Shown one piece after another: positions 21,151-33,900 of a DNA stretch of 64,000 nucleotides (position 1 is the first letter of the stretch; the number at the start of each line of letters is the position of its first letter). The stretch comes from Eurosta solidaginis (taxonomy: Eukaryota > Arthropoda > Insecta > Diptera > Tephritidae), in assembly GCF_040869045.1 (NCBI RefSeq), contig NW_027136914.1, positions 744,001 through 808,000 of the forward strand, written 5' to 3'. Below the pieces are notes generated by a model. It had not been told where the DNA came from. It did no database searches and saw nothing but the letters and a program-made list of their open reading frames with translations. The translations under genes were made by a program, and so were the position numbers.

Positions 21151-24100
21151 GCTTTGTCTTGAAAAAGGCGGAGTGGGTATAATCCTTGTCCAGGAGCCGT
21201 GGCTGAGTAGTAACGGCGGAAAAATTTCTGGACTAAGGATTAGTCAACACTGGGAGGCAGGTAACCTAGATTCTGTGTGCTTATTAAAAAGGAATTTGAA
21301 GCTTTTATTCTCTCTAATTTCAGCAATGCTGACGTAACCACGGTCTGCCTCGAGCGAGGCAGTAACGAAATGCGGGTGGTCTCAGCGTACATGTCCCATG
21401 GGGACGTAACGGGATCGACACCTGTGAGGTGTTGGCGTAATCATAGGTGCCGATGCTAATGCCCACCTTAGCATATGGGGTAGCTCTGATACGAACACCA
21501 GAGGTGAGTCTTTATTAACTTTTATTGTAGATGAGGGACTTTTTATATGTAATATGGGGAATGATCCGACTTTTATTACTGCGGTAAGGCAGGAGGCCCT
21601 GGACCTCACCCTGGTTAGAAGAGAACTGGAAGATGGGATATCTGAACGAAGTACGTTCCGGTAAAATATCTTTTAGGAACCCTAAAAGTACCAACTGGGA
21701 CTTGTATTGTAGGAAGCTGGGGGAGCTATTGCCTGCGGCGACTATCATTGGTTCGGACTTGTCCGAATCTGAGATAGACGTTCTGGAGGAAAACTTCACC
21801 TCGGCAAGCAATAGCGCCATTAAAATGTCCTGTCCGTTGAAAACTTGCACGGGGAAGGGTTGTCCGCCCTGGTGGTCTGATTCTCTTGACGACCTAAGAG
21901 CGTCCTGTAGGCAGCTCTTTAACAGAGCCAGGAGGAGTAAATTTACCTCGGACTGGGAGCTATATAGGGTGAGTCTGGGGACTTATAAATATGAAATAAC
22001 GATAACCAAGCGAGATTCATGGCGAAGCTTCTGCGAAAACGTGGAAGGCTGCAATGAAACCGCGAGTCTTAGAAAAATACTCTCTCGGAATTCCGGCCCT
22101 GGGGGGTATCTGAGAGATGATGGTGGGAACTGGTCGATAGGCAGCGAGGAGTCCCTAAGGCTTTTACTGGACAATCATTTTCCCGATGTCCCAGTTGCAC
22201 AGGATCTTCGCCTGCATGATCGGCGGTCGCTGGCCATGCAGAAATGCCTTCCATTCCACTACGGGAAAGTCAAATAACCTGGGCTATAAGTTCGTTCAAG
22301 CCCTATAAGTCTCCCGGCCCGAATGGCGTCATTCCTGTGTTACTTCAAAAGTCTTATAATTTCCTTCCGCTGGTTGGTCATCATCTATACGAACTGCCTC
22401 AGGCTTAACTATATCCCGAAATTGTGGCACACGGTTAGGGTCATCTTCATTTCGAAGGGCGGCAGAATCTCTCATGTATCACCTAAGGATTTCAGACCAC
22501 TCAGTCTCTCGTCGTTTCTTCTTAAGTCGTTTGAGCGGTTGATTGACCTGTACCTAAGGGAAAGGATTCCTCTGGGGTTAACCTCGGCTCCTAGAAAACA
22601 AAGAGTTTGCTCTGGGCACCTTTCTAGATTTCGACGGAGCTTTTATCAATGTATTACCGTGGGCAATCGATAGAGCTTTGGTGGGTTTAGGAGTCGAGGC
22701 GGCTCTGGTTGAATTTATTAGCAAACTTCTATGCAGCTGAAATGTCGCATCTGAGTGGGGAGGAGCCATAACTAAGAAGGAAGGTGTGCAGGGGTACGCC
22801 ACAGGGGGGTGTCTTATCTCCTCTGCTCTGGGTTGTGGTAGTCAAAGAGCTTCTTGTGGAGCTGGAAGCCAATGGCTGTAGGGTGGTTGCCTATGCAGAT
22901 GACATCGCTATCCTAGTCAGAGGCAAATTCCTGGACACCCTGCGCAATGTTCTGCAGGGCTAACTGGATACTGTGGCTAGGTGGGCTGAATCATGTGGAT
23001 TGGCTGTCAACCCGGGAAAAACAAAATTGGTTTTTTTACAAGGAGATGTTAGATACCCGACTTCAAAACTCCTTCGATTGGAGGGGTACCGTTGGTACTT
23101 TCCGACAGGGTTAAATATTTGGGGTTTGTTCTGGACAAGAAACTGTCCTGGAGACCCAGTATGGAAAATATGGCCAGGAAGGCCGCGGTTGCCTTGTACT
23201 GCTGCATAGGTGCAATTGGAAAGACATGGGGACTTTCGCCAGGAGTAGTACACTGGCTTTATGAGATGCTGGTCAAACCGATTCTGCTCTATGGGGTGGA
23301 GGTCTGGCGGAAAGCACTGGAAATGGCGAGCACCTCCAAAATGTTAGTGTCAGTGCAACGAATGGCGCTGATCGGTATCAGTGGCGCTCTGAGAACAACA
23401 CTTACCTTTGCCAAGAATCCATGCTGAACATACATCCAATAGATACTGCGGTAAAGGTAGCCGCGGCCCGGCCTTTGGACAGGCTTCGTGATATGGGTTA
23501 TGGGCTTTTTGACCTCGGACATTCTATATTTCTTACCAGTTTCGACAGGAGGGACTATTGTATGCCGATAATCGACCCCAATGTAACCTCCACCACAGTC
23601 ATTCCCCCGACGGAGGAGTGGGCAAGAAGAATTATCTGGGGCATGGGACCGGTTAACTTGTTCACGGCTGGGTCGAAGTTGGACAGAAAGTTTGGTGGGG
23701 TATTTCGTCAAAAGCTAAATGTAAGCCACATGTTTAAGTTGGCTGATCACTGCAGTGTATTCCAAGCGGAAGTTGCTGCGATTAAGGATGCGGTGGATGA
23801 AATGCTATGCAGTGCTGCTACCGTTAGGGAATTTAACATCTACTCTGATAGCCAAGCGGCTATAAAGGCCTTGAGCTCAACTACAGTGCGATCGAGGGTG
23901 GTCTGGGAGTGCCTCACCTCACTCGAGATTGCATCGGATTATTTTGCAATTAAGAATTTCTGGGTCCCGGGCCATAGGTATATTCCGGGTAACTGTCAAG
24001 CGGATCTCTTAGCCCGAATCGGCACAACTGAACCGGAGGAAGGTGGAGCCGTGTGTAGTAGTCCACGAAAGTGGGGAAAGCTTCTGACCGCCATTCACCA

Positions 24101-24195
24101 GGGAATGGCCAGAGTGATTCTTTTGCAGGAGGTTTCAAGCAGCTCATTACTCCCGGTCGCTTGCGGCCAAGTATCCTCTGGTGAGCTAATGTAAG
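21150..24195 (+). pseudogene. LOA/R1-like LINE, 5' part: endonuclease, RT and RNase H (frameshifted)
   Basis: The best-preserved LINE here, truncated at its 5' end. An apurinic endonuclease fragment begins at about 21150 (GGVGIILVQEPWLSSNGG, the QEPW block). A 214-codon linker frame at 21633-22277 follows. RT begins near 22300; GTPQGGVLSPLLW lies at about 22793-22830 and VAYADDIAILV at about 22890, followed by NPGKTKLV and YLGFVLDKKLSW. The frame at 23421-24194 is RNase H: CSVFQAEVAAIKDA, IYSDSQAAIKAL and WVPGHRYIPGNCQADLLAR are present, but the first catalytic Asp is replaced (FTAGSK at about 23661, where relatives have YTDGSK). Several frameshifts and stops make it non-functional. At about 24195 it is interrupted by an RTE LINE; its 3' part resumes at 26758. 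Confidence 0.9.
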
Positions 24196-26757
24196 AGGGC
24201 GACAAACTAGCTAATGCCACTCTGACATAATCGGTATAAGGGCTAGCCGGGGGATCTCCCATCGGCAGCGTCTGTTCACCACTAGGTACGGCTGCAAGCC
24301 AACTTCTGTCTTGGAGCAAGCGGCTCGCTATATAAACGTGCAAGTAATATTTTCACCCCCGCTGAGCGAGGTGTGCGCTGGGCCCGCCACATCAAACGAT
24401 ACTCGAATGAAAAGCAACAACAAGCCTCGGATAAAAAGAACACTCTCTATTGATGACGACCATGGCAAATGCTTGAAGGAAAATGAATTGAGGGCACGTA
24501 CCTGGAACGCCCGCTCCCTGAATGGGATTTGTGCAGGGACCTAATATCGACTCGGACCATTATCTCGTCGTAACCAAAATACGAACCCGCCTCAGCGCGG
24601 CTAAAAATAGGGAACAAAAAACACAAGGAAAGCTAGACGTCGAAAGCTGCAATCGCAACAGACTGCCAATGATTTCGCAACTCGACTCTCACACCTGCTC
24701 TCTGAGAGCACAACTCAGCCTGAAGGAATACAGGAACAGTGGGAGCATATCTCCGAAGCACTTCTTACTGCCACCGAGGAAAAAATTGGTTACCGGTGGT
24801 CACGGAAAAACAACGGGTGCGATAAAAAATGCCGCGTTGCATCCGAAAGACAAGACGCTGCCTACAGGGCTACGTTAAAAGCAAGCGCAACAAGAGGAGT
24901 GAGTGTGTGAACGCTACCGCGAGTTAGAAAGAGAAGCGAAACGCTTTTTCAGGAAGAAAAAAGCAGGGGACGAAAGGCGTGAGTGCTTGAGCTGCTAGCC
25001 ACCAGGAATAACGCCCGAAAATTTTACCAAAAAATTCGGCGACGGACTGGAGGTTTTAAGACCGGGCGCTCCTGTAAGAACGAAAACGGCGACCTTGTAA
25101 CTGCTGTCCAGAGAATACTTAAATTATGGATGGAACACTTATCTGCTCTCCTAAATGGAGACAACGATTACACACACACAGATATGACGAACCCGATCCA
25201 GCAATCGAAGATTATGGAATAAATGTCCCCCACCTGATTATGACGAAGTCAAAATAGCAATAACCAGATTGAAAAACAACAAGGACGCGGGCGCCGATGG
25301 ATTGCCTGTGGAGCTATTCAAATACGGCGGCGAGGAGTTGGTAAGGCGCATGCATCAGCTTCTTCGCAAAATATGGGCAGACGATTGGAATCTAAGTGTT
25401 CTTTGCCCCGTCCACAAGAAGGGGGATACTGCAAACTTCACCAACTATCGCGGAATCCGCCTTCTTAATATCGCATATAAGGTGCTGTCAAGTGTATTGT
25501 GCGAAATATTGAAGACCACGGTGAATCAACTCATTGGACTTTATCAGTGCGGCTTCAGACCTGGTAAACCTACCATTTTCCAGATTTTCACAATGTGCCA
25601 AATCTTGAAAAAAAATCGACACACATCACCTCTTCGTCGATTTTAAAGCCGCCTTCGATAGCACGAAAGGAGCTGCCTATATGCCGCTATGTCTGAATTT
25701 GGTTTCCCCGCAAAACTTATACGGCTGTGCAAAATGGCGTTGAGCAACACCATCAGCCTAGTCAGAATTGGGACGGATCTCCCCAAGCCGTTCGAAACTA
25801 AACGAGGTTTCAGACAGAGTGACCCCCTATCGTGCGATTTCTTTAATTTTATGCTGGAGAAAATTATACTAGCTGCAGAACTTAAACGCACTGGAACAAT
25901 ATTCTATAAAAGCGTGCAATTACTGGCATATGCTGATGACATTGATTTCATCGGCCTAAATACACGCGCTGTTAGTTCTGCTTACAACAAACTGGAAAAC
26001 GGAGCGGTAAAGATTGGTTTGATGGCAAATGAGGATAAAACGAAGTACCTGCTGTCATCGAGTAAAGAGTCAACGCATACGCGCCTTGGCAACCACGACT
26101 GTTGGCAGCCTTAATTTCGAAATAGTAAAAGAATTCGTTTATTTGGAACCAGCATCAACACTAACAACAAAATCAGCTGTGAAATCCAGCGAGGAATCAC
26201 TCTTTACAATAAATGCTACTTTGGACTAGGTAGGCAATTGAAAAGTAAAGTCCTATCTCGGCGAACGAAAATCATACTCTACAAATCACTTATCGTACCC
26301 GCCCTGCTATATGGGGCAGGAGCATGGGCCATGACAACAGCAGATGAAGCGGCTTTGGGAGTGTTCGAGGGAAAAGTTCTTCGAAAGATTTATGGACCTC
26401 TCCGCGATGGCGATGGCGAGTACGGAAGAAGATTTAATGATGAGCTGTACGAGCTATATGCAGATATCAACGTAGTCCAGCGAATTAAAACACAGCGGCT
26501 GCGCCTTGTTATGCGGATGAAAGTTGACGCTCTGGCCAAGAAAGTGTTTCTATCGGAACCCGCCTATGGAAGAAGAGGTACAGGACGGCCACCACTTCGT
26601 TTGAAGGACCAGGTGGTGGAAAACGATTTAAACTCCCTTGGTGTGACCAATTGGCGCCGGTTGGCAGAGAGAAGGGGCGACTGGCGCGCCTTTTTTGATG
26701 GCCATAACCGTTTAAACTGTTAAGCTCGATTTAAGTAAGTGAGTAGGTAAGTAAGAA
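24196..26757 (+). pseudogene. RTE-type LINE inserted in the LOA/R1-like LINE
   Basis: A second non-LTR element of a different clade. The start of its endonuclease (RTWNARSLN at about 24500) is followed almost directly by the end of that domain (NIDSDHYLVVTKIRTRL at about 24545), so most of the endonuclease is deleted. RT is fairly well kept: KNNKDAGADGLPVELFKYGG (25275), NYRGIRLLNIAYKVLSSVL (25445), YQCGFRPGK (25540), GFRQSDPLSCDFFNFMLEK (25805) and LLAYADDIDFIG (25923). The last frame, 26238-26723, holds the RTE C-terminus: YGAGAWAM, FEGKVLRKIYGP, RRGTGRPPLRLKDQVVENDL and NWRRLAERRGDWR. The 3' tail is a run of GTAAG/GTGAG-like units (26733-26755), as RTE elements have short tandem tails. Frameshifts inactivate it. 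Confidence 0.88.
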
Positions 26758-27340
26758 ATGGATAAGGATGGCTGTAGGGATTTCGGAATTCCGCTCGCCA
26801 CCTGTGGATTTCTCCTCCATAGCTGGGGCTCGAGACAGCTCAGCAAACGTTGGGCGGACGCTACGCCTTGCAAAGTAGCAAGGCCGAAAGTGGATTGCAG
26901 GAGGTTTGCTGAAATAATTGGATTCACTAAGGCTCACCTATCAATGGTCGTTGGGGTTTTGACAGGGTATTGTCCCAAGGGTGTCCATGCGGTACGTCTC
27001 AATATATTGGAAACTCTATCCTGCTGCAACTGTGTGGAGGATGATGAGGTGGAATCACCAAATCACTTTATGCTTGATTGACCAGATTTTGCCAGAACTA
27101 GGCGAAAGTATTTCGATTGCGACTCACTTGGATCTCCCGAGGAATTATCCATGGTTGAGATCGGTATCATTCGGAACTTTATCGTTGCTACCAAACGATT
27201 CTCTAAGTAGTTATATCTACGTCACCGTTATTTTAGTTTATTATATGTGGTATCACAACAGACCTTCATGTGGTCCAATTGAGCTTTCCCTATCAGGGAA
27301 GCTACCACCCAACCTAACCTAACTTAACCTAACCTAACGT
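26758..27340 (+). pseudogene. LOA/R1-like LINE, 3' part: C-terminal zinc motif and AACCT tail
   Basis: Continuation of the element ending at 24195. The frame at 26758-27081 reads LSKRWADATPCKVARPKV, LTGYCPKGVHAVRLNI, then CCNCVEDDEVESPNHFMLD; a frame change after the stop gives PDFARTRRKYF. Together these form the C-terminal C-C-H-C module that follows RNase H in this LINE group. The 3' end, 27309-27335, is CAACCTAACCTAACTTAACC-like tandem sequence. Confidence 0.85.
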
Positions 27341-27344
27341 TCGA

Positions 27345-27620
27345 TTTCGCCCATGTTCAATAATAGCTGATCACTGACAGCAGATGCGAGAAGTGCGGCT
27401 TGGAGAACGAAGCGATTAAGCACGTCTTGCACTCGTGTCCTATGCTGGCAAAGTTAAGACTGAAGCTATTAGGCGAAGCACAGCTACCAGATATAGAAGA
27501 AGCAGGTAGCCTAGGTCCCAGAAAGCTTCTAGTATTTGCCGAAATGACGGAGATATTTTATAGCATAGTTCCTGGTTTCTGATAAGGGGTTTCCCTCTTT
27601 TTGCTACATACGCTTTTGGC
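27345..27620 (+). pseudogene. LINE 3'-end relic with zinc motif
   Basis: The reading SRCEKCGLENEAIKHVLHSC at about 27383-27445, then PMLAKLRLKLLG, is the C-terminal zinc module of the family at 3970-5290, here with its Cys and His residues intact. The frame at 27400-27582 covers most of it. Only the 3' end is present. Confidence 0.75.
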
Positions 27621-28635
27621 AACAATAAAGCCTATTCTTGTATATACAAGCAACGTCATTCTGTTAACAAATAGTAACTGTGTATAGTTGGTAACAAAAT
27701 TACTACAGTAAATATGCACATATATACACATAAATATCGAAACATATGTAGTTACTTCCTTCAATATATTCTACACTTTTTAATTTCATATACCCCATTT
27801 TATTTCATGACCCTACAACAACTGTTATCTGCCGATGAGGAAAAACATTCAGGATAAGAACATCCGGCCAGCTAATGAAACTTTTCCCTTTCTCAAAGTT
27901 AAGCAATCGCCAAAGCTACTAATATTATGAAAATGAATTTAAATGGTTATTAAGCCTTTTTCGGACACGCCTAATACATTTCTATGCTAATGTTATGTGG
28001 TTATGATGATGGGCGGAGACACAACCGAATAGCGTGGGTGGTGTGGCATTGATAGTCTGTGAAAAATTTTAGTTTTATTATGTACTGAACTTTTGCAACC
28101 CAAATTATTATTCATAGCCCAAAAGTTAAGCAGACAACAACTGAGCATGCAAAATTATACAAATAAGCACACAAATACAAGTACTTACTAAAATATATTA
28201 TATATTTGCAACAATTTAATGCCAAAATTTGAGTTATAATTTTATTTATTTGTTGTTGTAAATTTTTATTTATGGCTCTGTTGGAGATTTTTATGGCTTT
28301 CTGTAAGTAAGCATTTGAAAATAATTTGTAAACATGTTGTGCTTAACTTTTTTTTATAACGGTTTTGCCTTATCGATAAATAACGAAGGAGAATATAAAC
28401 CATGGGCTGGCAGCGCTATCGGGCATATTCTCTCGTTAGGTTTTTTTGAAATGCGAGAGAAAATGCGCAAGCTTAGAATCAACGTGGCCTCAAAAAATAA
28501 TGGACCACCCCCTGATATTTCCAAGCATGCAGGTGAAGCTCTGGTTAAAAATAAACCCCGGCCCGAAGGGAGTTTATGCTTGCTTTGTTCATAGGAAGAT
28601 TTTTTAAGTTTCGTTAAAGTGACATCCAAAAATGG
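27621..28635. other. No gene recognised
   Basis: AT-rich up to about 28360. From 28370 to 28600 composition is more balanced, with an 86-codon plus frame and a 91-codon minus frame overlapping each other; neither has a motif I recognise. It may be a short interspersed repeat. Confidence 0.4.
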
Positions 28636-28639
28636 AAAC

Positions 28640-29470
28640 CTAAAAATAGTCTATTTTATTCGGGAGTACAGCTTTAGACTTAGAACATAGGATATAGACT
28701 GGAATTTTTTAGTCACCATGACTTGAATAAGATCAAAGAAGACAAAGCCTAATTTAAAGGTATATGACGACAGAAGACAGTGTCCAGTCAGAATGTCCGT
28801 CTTGAGTATACAGTCCTCTCTTTTTAATGATAGATGCAATTTTGTTAGTCTAAGATTGTAGGATCTACACATAATCTGCGACACTTCACAGCCCCGCGCT
28901 TGAACCCACGCCTTTCCCGCTTGGCGATCATGTGCACCTCTCGCCTTCTCTTAATCTCGTCCAATTTAATTGGGACGTCTACGAAGCAAACTCAAAGGGA
29001 TGTGCTAGTTCATCTGCTTTTTCCTTTCTATCTATTCCCATATGCCCTGGGACCGAATATAGATGTATCTGCTTGCACTCTAACATGCATTTATATACTG
29101 TGCTATGCGAGATTATTGCCTTAATTGCTGCTTGACTGTCAATATAAAAGTTACCACGGTTGCAGCTAAAGCTATTATATTCCAGGGTTTCCACTGCTTT
29201 GGTTATAGCTAATATTTCTGCTTGGAAAACGCTACAGTAATCCGGCAGCTTGATGGATCTGTTAATTTCTGGATCAGCACAGTATACCGCAGATCCTACT
29301 CCTTCTTCTACTTTGGAACCATCTGTGTACACATGTAACGCCTCGTCCGCTATTTGAGCACCGTTGCGCCAACGGTACACCTCTATTGTGGACTTAAGAT
29401 CTCCCTCGAAGCGCAGATAGGGAATCAGGTAATATGTTCATCCTGTATGACCGTATGGTCGGCGCTGGAG
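28640..29470 (-). pseudogene. LINE RNase H and C-terminal module, minus strand
   Basis: The minus-strand frame 28979-29380 (133 codons) is a recognisable RNase H: YTDGSKVEEGVGSAVYC (first Asp), DYCSVFQAEILAITKAVE (Glu), FYIDSQAAIKAI (second Asp) and VPGHMGIDRKEKADELA (His and the following Asp). All catalytic positions are present, although the domain is cut off on both sides. The frame 28651-28884 continues with SQIMCRSYNLRLTKL and DILTGHCLLSSYTFKLGF. The zinc motif is lost. Same family as 3970-5290. Confidence 0.85.
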
Positions 29471-29574
29471 TCTCTGGTCTACTTCCCGATAAAAAGCATC
29501 GTAAATACTAATATAGGCAAATTTATGTACCTAATTTCAGGCAAATTGAAAGGAGGTATGTAAGTAGGTATGTG

Positions 29575-29770
29575 GGTATTATTAACTCATGTCTTTATTT
29601 CGCTGTCGCATGCATATTTATCAGTTTTTCCAGGTTAGATATCCATAATACACACTTATATTTTGAGAGCCTATGTAACCCATAATGTAAAAACAAATCC
29701 TAGTATTACCCTGATCTACGTATTGGCCTATATCTCGAGACCCTGTGCGTCGATCGCAATCAACCATATG
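29575..29770. repeat. Fragment of the second Helitron-like family
   Basis: TATTTCGCTGTCGCATGCATATTTATCAGTTTTTCCAGGTTA, then ACCCATAATGTAAAAACA, CTAGTATTACCCTGATC and TATATCTCGAGACCC, match 62280-62480 in order. Terminal parts are absent. Confidence 0.65.
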
Positions 29771-30195
29771 TGGAAACCACCGCGTGAGGTATACGCGCTT
29801 TATGTGAAAGTTTGAACAGGATCGAGGAGATAGTTTTTGATTCTATAAGCCTCACACAAACGAAAATTCATTTTTATATATATTGATGATTACGGATGTT
29901 TAGGTCTAAAACTTAAACTAATAAATAAAATTCATTATTAAAATTGATTACTTAATACTATTGAATCATGTGATCAGGATATTTACCAGTATGAAAAATG
30001 TACGAGTCTGGGCGCCACTATTTGAAGGGAGGTTGCAAAGGAAGCATTTCTAATCCTCCAGTGCTCACAGCATAAAGTAACGCAATTTCTAACATTTATT
30101 TTTCGATTATATTGGTAGTTTAAACTGCCAAAATAAATTGGTCTTCAATCAACACATCAAAACATGTATTGGGATGTTGGAAAGAACGTGATTCC
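29771..30195. other. No gene recognised
   Basis: AT-rich sequence with no motif that I can assign. Confidence 0.4.
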
Positions 30196-30199
30196 AATC

Positions 30200-30540
30200 A
30201 ACCCCCAACGCTGTTTTATAATTAGGCGGAGGCCATTTACAGGACTCTTATACAACGTGAAACCCCAGACTCTATAATTGCATGGTTCAATTTCATGCTA
30301 AGGAGTAGGTTCGTCAACGCAATTATATGAGCTCGCTCAGTTTGTAATATGGCTATGATAGGTACTCTTCAGGGTGGAGTGTTATCGGTTGTTTTTTGGA
30401 TACTGAAAGTTAATGAAATTTTCGAAAATGGTGTGGCCAAAAGAACGAATGTATTCGCATACGCCTACGAATTATGAATTCTGATCACAGGTAAAATCCT
30501 GCCAACAATTGGTGGCCGCAGTGTTGTGGTACTCCGACTC
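30200..30540 (+). pseudogene. LINE RT relic
   Basis: At about 30360 the plus strand reads GTLQGGVLSVVFWILKVNEI, the TPQGG block of LINE RT, and at about 30440 NVFAYAYEL, the eroded active-site block where YADD has become YAYE. GKILPTI follows. No frame is open for long. Confidence 0.7.
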
Positions 30541-30745
30541 AAACGCTTTAGAAAAAAGTTTCTAAATTAAAAAAAAAAAAAAAAAATTTCCTAAGCGGGT
30601 TCATACCTCGGCAGTGGTATTTGGCGAACACTTTGAGTGTATTTTTGTGATGAAAAACCTCTGAGTGACTCGACTTAAAGAATGTGGGTCCTGTTACACA
30701 AATTAAAAGAGAAGTTCGGGCTTAAACTAGCGCTTAGTCAGTCAG
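30541..30745 (+). mobile_element. Diverged SINE fragment
   Basis: Lacks the tRNA-like head. Carries diverged body blocks: AGCGGGTTCATACCTCGGCAGTG, TGTATTTTTGTGATGAAAAAC and AATTAAAAGAGAAG. Same family as 8398-8740. Confidence 0.65.
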
Positions 30746-30975
30746 AACTTTCACTAATGGATGGCTGGGATGCTCTGCTACGCAATGTCTATAATCTTCA
30801 GGCTGTTGAAGGGCCGTTTAATTAACGCGCTTATATTGGCTTCATTTGTACGTTTGTTTGTAAGTAACTCTCTTGTATACCAACCAGTATCAAAATGTTA
30901 CGTATACGCACTGGCGGCCCTCTTTAAAGCTAATATAGATATGTTTGCGCAATTACACGGAAGATAAATAATTTT

Positions 30976-33900
30976 TATACTCAGTTGAGCAGAGCTCACA
31001 GAGTATATTAAGTTTGATTGGATAACGGTTGGTTGTACATATATAAAGGAATCGAGATAGATATAGACTTCCATATATCAAAATAATCAGGATCGAAAAA
31101 AAATTTGATTGAGCCATGTCCGTCCGTCCGTCCGCCCGTTAACACGATAACTTGAGTAAATTTTGAGGTAACTTGATGAAATTTGGTACGTAGGTTCCTG
31201 AGCACTCATCTCAGATCGCTATTTAAAATGAACGATATCGGACTATAACCACGCCCACTTTTTCGATATCGAAAATTTCGTAAAACCGAAAAAGTGCGAT
31301 AATTCATTACCAAAGACAGATAAAGCGACGAAACTTGGTAGATGAGTTGAATTTATGACGCAGAATAGAAAATTAGTAAAATTTTGGACAATGGGCGTGG
31401 CACCGCCCACTTTTAAAAGAAGGTAATTTATAACTTTGCAAGCTGTAATTTGTCAGTCGTTGAAGATATCATGATGAAATTTGGCAGGGACGTTACTCCT
31501 ATTACTATATGTACGCCTAATAAAAATTAGCAAAATCGGAGAAGGACCACGCCCACTTTTAAAAAAAAATTTTTTTTGAAGTAAAATTTTAACAAAAAAT
31601 TTAATATCTTTACAGTATATAAGTAAATTATGTCAACATTCAACTCCAGTAATGACATGGTGCAACAAAATACAAAAATAAAAGAAAATTCCAAAATGGG
31701 CGTGGCTCCGCCCTTTTTCATTTAATTTGTCTAGGATACTTTTAACGCCATAAGTCGAACAAAAATTAACCAATCCTTTTGAAATTTGGTAGGGGCATAG
31801 ATTTTATGACGTTAACTGGTTTCTGTGAAAACGGGCGAAATCGGTTGATGCCACGCCCAGTTTTTATACACAGTCGTCCGTCTGTCCTTCCGCATGGCCG
31901 TTAACACGATAACTTGAGTAAATTTTGAGGTAACTTGATGAAATTTGGTATGTAGGTTCCTGAGCACTCATCTCAGATCACTATTTAAAATGAACAATAT
32001 CGGACTATAACCACGCCCACTTTTTCGATATCGAAAATTTCGTAAAACCGAAAAAGTGCGATAATTCATTACCAAAGACAGATAAAGCGACGAAACTTGG
32101 TAGATGAGTTGAATTTATGACGCAGAATAGAAAATTAGTAAAATTTTGGACAATGGGCGTGGCACCGCACACTTTTAAAAGAAGATAATTTAAAAAAAAA
32201 ATTGGATTGGTTTATTGACACGAAATATAACTTTAGAAAAAACTTTATAAAATGGTTGTGACACCTACCATATTAAGTAGAAGAAAATGAAAAAGTTCCG
32301 CAGGGCGAAATAAAAAACCCTTAAAATCTTGGCAGGTATTACATATATAAATAAATTAGCGGTATCCAACAGATGATGTTCTGTGTCACCCTGGTCCACA
32401 TTTTGGTCGCGATCTGGAAAACGCCTTCACATATACAACTACCACCACTCCCTTTTAAAACCCTCATTAATACCTTTAATTTGATACCCATATCGTACAA
32501 ACACATTCTAGAGTCACCCATGGTCCACCTTTATGGCGATATTTCGAAACGGCGTCCACCTATAGAACTAAGGCCCACTCCCTTTTAAAATACTCATTAA
32601 CACCATTCGTTTTATGCCCATATTGTACAAACAAATTCTAGGGTCACCCCTGGTCCACCTTTGTGGCGATATCTCGAAACGGCGTCCACCTATGGAACTA
32701 AGTATTACTCCCTTTTAAAATACTCATTAACATCTTTCGTTTGATACCCATATTTTACAAACGCATTCTAGGGTCACACCTGGTCCACCTTTATGGCGAT
32801 ATCTCGAAACTGCGTCCACCTATGGAACTAAGGATAACTCCCTTTTAAAATACTCACTAACACCTTTCATTTGATACCCATATCGTACAAACGCATTCTA
32901 GAGTCACCCCTGGTCCACCTTTATGGGGATATCTCGAAAAGGCGACCACCTATACAACTACCACCTCTCCCTTTTAAAACCCTCATTAATACCTTTATTT
33001 TGATACCCATATCGTACAAACAAATTCTAGGGTCACACCTGGTCCACCTTTATGGCGATATCTCGAAACGGTGTCCACCTCTGGAACTAAGCATCACTCC
33101 CTTTTCAAATACTCATTAACACCTTTCTTTTGATACCCATATTGTACAAACAAATTCTAGGGTCACCCCTGGTCCACCTTTATGGCGATATCTCGAAACG
33201 GCGTCCACCTATGGAACTAAGGATTACTCCCTTTTAAAATACTCATTAACATCTTTCGTTTGATACCCATATTTTACAAACGCATTCTAGGGTCACACCT
33301 GGTCCACCTTTATGGCGTTATCTCGAAACGGCGTCCACCTGTGAAACTAAGCATCACTCCCTTTTAAAATACTCATTAACACCTTTCTTTTAATACCAAT
33401 ATTGTACAAACAAATTCTAGGGTAACACCTGGTCCACCTTTGTGGCGATATCTCGAAACGGCGTCTACCTGTGGAACTAAGCATCACTCCCTTTTAAAAT
33501 ACTCATTAACACCTTTCGTTTGATAGCCATATCGTACAAACGCATTCTAGAGTCACCCCTGGTCCACCTTTATGGCGATATCTCGAAAAGGCGACCACCT
33601 ATACACTACCACTACTCCCTTTTAAAACCCTCCTTAATACCTTTAATTTGATACCCATATCGTACAAACAAATTCTAGGGTCACCCCTGGTCCACCTTTA
33701 TGGCGATATCTCGAAACGGCGTCCACCTATGGAACTAGGGATTACTCCCTTTTAAAATACTCGTTAACACCTTTCTTTTGATACCCATATTGTACAAACA
33801 AATTCTAGGGTCACCCCTGGTCCACCTTTATGGCGGTATCTCGAAACGGCGTCCACCTATGGAACTAGGGATTACTCCCTTTTAAAATACTCATTAACAC

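Noticed and set aside
27305..27340. Telomere repeat
   Set aside because: The AACCT sequence is short, imperfect and sits exactly at a LINE 3' end.
28334..28629. 86-codon plus and 91-codon minus frames as genes
   Set aside because: They overlap each other, have no recognisable motif and lie between LINE relics; I cannot support either.
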